Source: Daphnia pulex
Lineage: Eukaryota > Arthropoda > Branchiopoda > Diplostraca > Daphniidae
Reading direction: 5' to 3'
Assembly (NCBI RefSeq): GCF_021134715.1
Contig: NC_060018.1
Coordinates: 9,193,501-9,257,500, forward strand
Length of the DNA: 64,000 nt
Position numbers and translations under genes: made by a program. Below the pieces are notes generated by a model that ran no database searches, was not told where the DNA came from, and saw only the letters and a program-made list of their open reading frames with translations. Below, piece after piece: positions 56,540-64,000 of the stretch (the stretch's first letter is position 1; the number at the start of each line of letters is the position of its first letter).

Positions 56540-59500
56540 ATGTGGTTGGTTTATGGATTACTCATCGTTCTTCCCTTCTCCCATTTTGTAGGAAAGACAC
56601 GTGCAGGTTTTCGTTGGTTTAATTCCATTTTTTCTCTCGGGTGAAAGCGAAGAGACATGTGTGGCGATTGTAGAGAATTTTAGTTTGGGATTAAGGACAT
56701 AGATAAAGAAGACGTGATAAAGAAGTAGAGTCTTTTGCTAAGGAGTCTTCGACGACTATTTTATCTCGAAAAATAAGTAGAGTAGAGTACTCGTTCTAAA
56801 AAAAAATCTGGTTTTGCACAACATTTTTATAAATGTATGCTTCAATCTGGGGCAATCGATACTGGTAGATATAGATAATAAGATTGCTAACGAGAGTGCT
56901 TTAATGTTAATACCGGTAGGTGAAATCCGTGGGCATTATCTTCTTTTTCGCAACCTCTAATGAAATACAAAATTCTTGTTTTTGTTTTTTTCTTTTGACA
57001 GAACGGATTAAGGGCACCTACGAAAAACCACGATACGATGGATGGTATAACAACTTGGCTCATCCAGATTGGGGATCAGTCGGTAAGTTAACGGTCTGAT
57101 TTTTTTTTTATTAATAGCTGCCAATGCATTATTATTTTTTTTATTCTATTCTATTCTTATGCTGTTGTTCACTTCAGTTTTCACCTGAGCGAATAGCTTA
57201 AAAGTACAATTTTGAAATCTAATTGCCTTAAATTTGTAGATAACTGATTAGCATTTCCTGAAAAAACTTTTTTTTTAGATTATTAGCAAAAATGTTTTGG
57301 AACTAAATCAAATTGTTGCCATTTGTATTGCAGACAGTCACTTGACGCGCAAAGTCCCAGCTACCTACGCTGACGGTGTCTACATGATGGGAGGAGATAA
57401 TCGGCCCAATGCAAGGAAACTCAGTGAACTCTTCATGAAAGGTCCCGATGGACTCGGCTCTGTCATGAATCGCACCGCTCTTTTCGCTTTCTTTCGGTAC
57501 GTGTTTATTACTCTGTTTTGTCCAGAAAAGAAACGCACTTTAAGCTTTTTTAGCAAACATTTTCTAAGGTTTGATAAGGGTGAAAACTTTCAAAATCTAA
57601 GGCTTCGTACCAAATCGCTAAATGCTGTAAAAATTACGACATTTTATTTTTCTATTTTTAAAATGAATCAATCGACATCAATCTAACTTGACTTGATATG
57701 CAAATTGCACTTGGTTTTTACGAAACTATGAGTGACTCTTTTAGCTAGATCAATATCGAGGTTCCCTGTGTCTACGTTCGATTGTTGGTTACAACTTTTG
57801 ATTGCCCAATAGTGTTAGGTCATCAATCAATGTCTAATGTATGTCGTGTATTTTATTTTTTTATTGCAGGACAACTGGTATCTTCAGAGATCCTGATGGC
57901 CAGCGAGTCGGGTTGCCCAATTGAGATGCACAAAATTGATATCGAAAAGTGTGACGAGATGTATGACGCAGAATGCACAGGAAAGATATTCATGCCATTT
58001 CACCGTGCCTGGTACGACCACAAAACAGGACAAAGTCCAAACAGCCCCCGGGAACAGGTATACCAGAGATAATCGCTTACTCTTTCTACAGTCATTTCCT
58101 GTTACAGTCTCCGGTAAAAATAAAATAAAAATACTCCAGGGAAGTCATGCGTGAAACGCATTTTTGAGAAATAGCCAATTGCATCTAGTAAATAATTTGG
58201 AGTGCACGTAAGTAAACTGAACTTGTTGTCGGCTAGAAAAATGCAATTGTTGTCATTTATAACGTTGCCAATGGCTTTCGAAATTTGACCAACTTTTAAG
58301 GTTGATATTTATTACGCGTCCCTGTCAATACTGTAAAAAATATTGCAAATTTAACATAAAATCATATTTTTGAAGATGGGGGTGAAAATTAAAATTAAGG
58401 GCAAGGATATGCGAACCAAAACGTTCAGTCATCTGTTTTCAAATAGAAAATCTGATTGATCTTTATTTATTGGACGAACGTTTGCTATTTATCATCTGCA
58501 CGGTAACATTGAGAGCGAAATCCCCTCCAGGTTTAATGTAACTAGTTAAAAATGGTGATTGCTGTAGCCGTTGGGGCTACTTTACATAAACCGCAACGAA
58601 AGACTTGCACTTAACTTTTTTTGGGGGGTTCTCGAATAATTTTTCAAGGGAGATTATCTCATTTAGGATAGCCCCTGACACACTTGAGTCAATTTTGATA
58701 TGCGAGAATTATTGGCATGAGATCAATTGTCAAGTTATTGAAGGCAATAGTAATCGAATTATAAATTGGATTTTTGTCCTTTAGATCAATCGGATGACCA
58801 GCTGGATTGATGGCAGTTTTATCTACAGCACAAGTGAGGCCTGGGTGAACGCCATGAGGTCATTCACGAACGGAACTTTTAAATCGGGCGATTTGGAAGG
58901 AATGCCCCCACGAAACAAGGATCGTGTACCTATTTTCACTGCACCTGCTCCACACATCATGAGAATGGCTAGTCCCGAAAAAATGCTTCGTAAGTAAACA
59001 AATTATTGACGGTAATTGGATTGGAGATGCTGAATGAATGAATTATTCACGATATGTTTATATAGTACTCCGAGATCCTCGGACCAATCAAAACCCAGCA
59101 ATTCTTGCTATTGGCGTTCTCTTTTTCCGCTTCCATAATGTGGTCGCTGGTAAAATTCAACAAGAACATCCGGAATGGTCGGATGAGCAAGTCTTCCAAA
59201 GGGCTCGTCGTGTAGTGGTGGCAACATTGCAAGTATACGTCTAAATCTTAGATAGATGGAACCATTCAAAGCGTTTGTTGTAATATTTTTATTTTTGGTA
59301 TTATCTGTAGAACATTGTCGTGTACGAATATTTACCGGCCCTGATTGGTGAATCTCTCGGCGAATACGAAGGCTACAAAGCCGATGTACACCCTGGAATC
59401 AGCCATGTGTTCCAGAGCGCTGCCTTCCGCTTCGGTCACACGATGATCCCTCCCGGCCTCTACAGACGTGACGGCCAATGCAATTTCAGGTTGGGACCAA

Positions 59501-62500
59501 ACGAGACGCCAGCCATTCGACTTTGCTCGGCCTGGTGGGACGCTGTCGAAATTTTGGTCAACAATTCCGTCGAAGAATTCATCCTGGGCATGGCCTCGCA
59601 GCTGGCCGAACGAGAGGACAGTTTACTCTGCTCCGACGTCCGCAACAAGCTCTTTGGACCGATGGAATTTTCCCGTCGCGATCTAGTAGTGCTCAACATC
59701 ATGCGTGGTCGAGATACCGGCCTGCCGGACTACAACACGGCCCGCCGCAGCTTCCACTTGAGCCCCATCACCAACTGGACCGACATTAATCCGGCGCTAG
59801 CCGTTCAACAGCCTGAACTCTTCCCAAAGCTGGCCGAGCTCTATGGAAATGATTTGTGGAATGTCGACGTCTACATCGGTGGAATGTTGGAGTCAACCAA
59901 CGGACCTGGTCCACTTTTCACGGCCGTCATCAAGGAACAGCTGGGTCGAATCCGCGACGCTGATCGCTTTTGGTTCGAAAACAGCGACAACGGCATGTTT
60001 ACGGCCGGCGAAATCGAGGAGATCCGCCAAACGACATTTCACGACGTGATTTTCAGCACGATGAACATCAGCGAAGGGGAGATCCAGCGGAATGTGTTCT
60101 TCTTCCGCGATGGCGACCCGTGCCCTCAACCGACTCAGCTCAACGCTTCGCTGTTGACCCCCTGCAACTTCTTGGCCGGCTACGACTACTTTGCGGGCAG
60201 CGAAGTGCCCTACATCTACGGCTGTCTCCTCTTGGCTTTCGTGCCGATTATCGCCGCAGGCGCTGGCTACGGCGTCGTGAAATTGCAGAATTCCAAGCGT
60301 CGCAAGCTCAAGGCCCGTCGCGAAGAAAACAACAACGGCAAATCGGTGGACAAGATGGTCGTCAAGGAGTGGCTGCATTTGAACCACAAGCGACTGGTGA
60401 AGGTGAAATTCGGTCCCGACGAGGCGTTTTACACGGTGAACCGCAAAGGTGAAAAGCTGCGCAAGGTCAACTTCAAAGGCGTCGAATTGCTGACGATTGA
60501 AGTCACGCAGGACGCCCGCAAGAAGCCGATGCTGTTGGTGCGCGTGCCGCGCGACTGCGACCTCGTCCTGGAATTCGACTCGAACGCGTCGCTCAAGCGC
60601 TTCCTCCACAAGTTGGAGACGTTCCTGACCAGCCACAAGAAGCACCTGGAACAGATTCCCACCTACCGCGAGCAGATGCTGTCCAACGCTGAGACGCGGG
60701 AGCGCCGAGAGAAGCGGCTGGAACATTTCTTCCGCGAGGCTTACGCTCTGACTTTTGGTCCCAAGCCGGGCGAGAAGCGCAAAATGAAGGAGGCGACGGG
60801 CGATGTCGTCATGGTTATGCGGACGTCTCTGTCGCGCAGCGAATTCGCCAGCGCTCTGGGCATGAAGGGCGACGACGTTTTCGTGAAAATGATGTTCAAC
60901 ATCATCATCGTCGACAAGGATGGCGACGGCCGCATCTCGTTCCAGGAGTTCCTCGACACCGTCGTCCTCTTCTCCAAGGGCCGCACCGAGGACAAGTTGC
61001 GCATCATTTTCGACATGTGCGACGACGATCGAAATAGCGTCATCGACAAAGGTACGTTTGCATTAGCTCAATCGACTTTTGATTGGCCCTCGATATGAAT
61101 TGATTTGTTTTATTACCCAACAGGTGAACTTTCTGAGATGTTGCGCTCGTTAGTCGAGATTGCACGTACCAACAACAGCCTGAACGACGACCAGGTGACG
61201 GAATTGATTGACGGCATGTTCCAGTCTGCCGGCCTGGAACACAAAGACGCATTGTCCTACGACAATTTCAAGCTGATGATGCGCGAGTACCGCGGTGACT
61301 TAATCGCCATCGGACTCGACTGCAAAGGCGCCAAGCAGAACTTTTTGGACACGTCGACCACAGTGGCCCGTATGATCAGCTTCCACATCGACGCCTCCCA
61401 GGAGCGCCACCGCAACACGATCCTGCGCAAGTGGAACGAGCTGACCACTTTCCTGGAGGCCAATCGCCAGAACATTTTCTACCTGTTCGTCTTCTACGTC
61501 GTGACGATCGCCCTTTTCGACGACCGATTCATCCACTACTCGTTCATGTCCGAGCACACGGATCTGCGTCACATCATGGGCGTCGGCATCGCCATCACGC
61601 GTGGCTCAGCCGCGGCACTTTCCTTCTGCTACAGCCTCTTGTTGTTGACCATGTCCCGCAACTTGTTGACCAAACTCAAAGAGTTCTCGGTGCAGCAATA
61701 CATTCCGCTGGATTCTCACATTCAGTTCCACAAGATTTGCGCCTTGACGGCCTTCTTCTTTTCGATGTTGCACACGGTCGGTCACATCGTCAACTTTTAC
61801 CACGTCTCGACGCAACCCATCGAACATTTGCGCTGTCTCTCCAAGGAAATCAGCTTGCCCAGCGACTACAAGCCCACCATCACCTACTGGCTGTTCCAGA
61901 CTCTGACGGGACTGACGGGCGTGCTCCTCTTTGTCGTTGTGATCATCATCTTTGTCTTTGCTAATCCCATCATTCGCAAAAAGGCCTACAACTTTTTCTG
62001 GATGACTCACAGTTTATACATTGTCCTTTATATCCTGTCCATCTTGCACGGACTCGGCCGACTGACAGCCTCTCCCAGCTTCTGGATCTTCCTCATCGGA
62101 CCGGCCATCGTCTACACCCTGGACAAGATTATCAGTTTGCGCACCAAGTTTATGGGCCTGGACATAATCGAAACGGTCCTCCTGCCGTCCGACGTTCTCA
62201 AGGTGAAATTCTACCGCCCACCCAATTTCAAGTATCTTTCCGGCCAGTGGATCCGTCTCTCGTGCACCGGAGTCAAGCCTGAAGAGTTCCACTCATTCAC
62301 GCTCACATCGGCTCCACACGAAAACTTTTTATCCTGCCACATCAAGGCGCAGGGACCGTGGACGTTGAAGCTGCGCAACTACTTCGACCCAAGCAATTTC
62401 AACCCGAAAGAGATGGACCCTAAAATCCAACTCGACGGTCCATTCGGTGGCGGCAATCAGGACTGGTACAAGTTTGAAGTCGCCGTCATGGTGGGTGGAG

Positions 62501-63003
62501 GTATCGGAGTCACGCCCTACGCTTCCATCCTCAACGATTTGGTCTTTGGCACGTCAACCAACCGCTACTCCGGCGTCGCCTGCAAGAAGGTCTACTTCCT
62601 GTGGACTTGCCCGTCGCACCGCCACTTTGAGTGGTTCATCGACGTCCTGAGAGACGTCGAGCGCAAAGACGTGACCAACGTGCTGGAGATGCACATCTTC
62701 ATCACTCAGTTCTTCCACAAATTCGATTTGCGCACGACGATGTTCTACATTTGCGAGAACCACTTCCAGCGCATCTCCAAGCGCAGCATGTTCACCGGGC
62801 TGAAGGCGGTCAACCATTTTGGTCGACCGGACATGACCTCCTTCCTCAAGTTCGTTCAGAAGAAGCACAGTTACGTCAGCAAGATCGGCGTCTTTAGCTG
62901 CGGTCCGCGACCCTTGACCAAGTCCATCATGAGCGCTTGCGAGGAAGTGAATCAGGGTCGCAAGCTGCCCTATTTCATACACCATTTCGAGAATTTCGGT
63001 TAA
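56540..63003 (+). CDS. Duox: Dual oxidase (Duox), eight exons
   Basis: Exons: 56540-56606 (signal peptide 'MWLVYGLLIVLPFSHFVG'), 57002-57082, 57334-57496, 57870-58057, 58785-58989, 59066-59232, 59311-61051 and 61124-63003; about 1,496 residues. The ectodomain is peroxidase-like ('YDGWYNNLAHPDWGSVD', 'WIDGSFIYSTSEAWVNAMRS', 'LNIMRGRDTGLPDYNTAR'). The distal-His position of heme peroxidases reads 'GQLVSSEI', as in other Duox. A membrane helix follows ('YIYGCLLLAFVPIIAAGAGY'), then EF-hands 'DKDGDGRISFQEF' and 'DDDRNSVIDKGELSE'. The ferric-reductase helices hold heme His pairs ('FHKICALT...MLHTVGHI', 'MTHSLY...LHG'). FAD ('HSFTLTSAPHE') and NADPH ('GPFGGGNQDW', 'GGGIGVTPYASIL', 'FSCGPRPLTKS') sites lead to the usual C-terminal 'FENFG'. 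Duox passes electrons from NADPH across the membrane to make hydrogen peroxide for immunity and cuticle cross-linking, gated by calcium. Exon 3 is one base too long (T run at 57492-57494). Confidence 0.97.
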
Positions 63004-63322
63004 TCACTGTGAGGAGATAACCTTGTCCTAAACTGCGTCGTGTACGTTTGGTTTATAGAATAGTCCCTATATCATCGCGCTGTCGTCATTTAATCGTTTT
63101 TCTTTTTCGTGTTCCTCAACAGTTTCACATCCCCTCGTTGGTTTTTTTCATTTTATTTTCCGATTTCTTGGAATCTTCATTCTGTTTGTCTTCTCATTAG
63201 CGTCGTGCTGCTTTTGTAATTGATTGCGTCTTTTGTTCTGGATTATCCTTATGGTGGACGCACTTGCCATTTCCATTTTTGTGCATTCCTCGATTCGCCT
63301 GTCTGTCATGTTATACTTGGAA

Positions 63323-63328
63323 AATAAA
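63323..63328 (+). terminator. Polyadenylation signal candidate for Duox
   Basis: AATAAA 320 bases after the stop; a second AATAAA lies at 63572-63577. Either could be used. Confidence 0.5.
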
Positions 63329-63880
63329 AGACGTAAGGAAGGGTTGTATAATAAGTTACGTTTGATTTGCAGAGTGCATTTTCTTGAGTTTTCAAGGTAT
63401 GATACTGATTCGTGAAGCTGAAAGCGCCAACGGGCAAACTTGGTATTAGAAGAATAGAATTGAACTCAGCACTCGATTGCATTCAGATTCGAGTGTTATT
63501 GATTCATGTATTGGAAATGTCGGATTCACATTTTTGCCACTTTCATCTCTTACCTGCGGTAAAAGAATTGCAATAAAAAATGCTATATATGGAGTGTAAT
63601 ATCGTTATCAGTAACTTTCATAATTTATTAATTTCTATCTGGCAGATGGTATAGTGTAAGTTTATAACGAAACCTTATTGAAAGTCGAAAAAAAATACGA
63701 AGCAGTCATTTATCAGGTGTGATTCTGTGGTCGTACACCTAATGAACTAAATTTGCCTAATACTAAGTTGATGAAGCAGCTTCAAGTATGGCGATGAAAA
63801 CCCAAATGACTCATTACAAGTTGCATCAGTTAACGCCAACGAAAATGACGCCGACGAAAATTTCACTCATTCGTCAAACG

Positions 63881-64000
63881 GTAACTTTACCAAAAACAAT
63901 TAGAGCAACTGGCTCCATTCCTCAGCCAGTTGGCGAATATACCCAGTCGTGGAAAAGTTTGGAAGCACTGGCGCTATGAACGCGGACATATTTTCGGATA
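63881..64000 (+). pseudogene. Partial copy of the SGNH/PC-esterase exon, with deletion
   Basis: The sequence from 'ctttaccaaaaacaattaga' matches exon 3 of the esterase gene (51400-51540) closely in DNA: shared runs include 'ccaaaaacaattagagc', 'cagttggcgaat' and 'tacccagtc'. About 26 bases present in the intact exon are missing after 'ggcgaat', and the frame is shifted. The copy runs off the window end, so its full extent is unknown. Confidence 0.8.

Noticed and set aside
59893..60726. 277-codon open frame on the minus strand within Duox
   Set aside because: It lies opposite a highly conserved Duox exon and is a by-product of that exon's codon use; no motif or splice context.

Overview
The window looks like arthropod nuclear DNA, most plausibly from a branchiopod crustacean such as Daphnia. 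This is inference: the Duox protein reads closest to arthropod Duox, introns are mostly 60-120 bases, genes are compact, and between them lie AT-rich spacer and fragments of many transposon classes. No species can be proven from the sequence alone.

Layout. 1-4.5 kb: an UNC-5-like Ig exon carrying a stop (minus strand), a 111-bp tandem repeat, then featureless AT-rich DNA. 4.5-7 kb: a decayed BEL/Pao pol copy split by a 667-bp hAT-type non-autonomous element with a perfect 8-bp target duplication. 7-20 kb: several broken or unrecognised genes, including one with a PHD-like zinc finger, one with an Arg-Gly tail and a THAP-domain gene, plus small foldback repeats. 20-27.4 kb: the 3' half of a Copia element with one LTR, an unrecognised minus-strand gene, and a 5'-truncated L2/CR1-like LINE. 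27.6-32.7 kb: a 5.1-kb element with terminal inverted repeats of about 1.4 kb, each holding a tandem array of tiny exons, around unfamiliar coding sequence. 33-44 kb: a DIRS-like reverse transcriptase relic, a TA-flanked element with 24-28-bp perfect termini, tandem repeats, low-complexity coding remnants and two tRNA-like SINE heads.

44-64 kb is the gene-rich end. It holds an 18-exon secreted CUB-repeat protein (44576-49273), a membrane-anchored SGNH/PC-esterase of the CASD1 type (50388-51888), a decayed BCNT/CFDP1 copy on the minus strand (54655-55616), and a complete eight-exon dual oxidase, Duox (56540-63003). A damaged partial copy of the esterase follows at the window edge. Duox is the best-supported gene; with its peroxidase-like, EF-hand and NADPH-oxidase parts it makes hydrogen peroxide at membrane surfaces. 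The CUB, esterase and Duox genes share an orientation but no evident pathway.

Splice-phase bookkeeping shows single-base or short indels in the CUB gene, the esterase gene and Duox exon 3. Either these copies are decaying or the assembly carries small indel errors; the window alone cannot decide.
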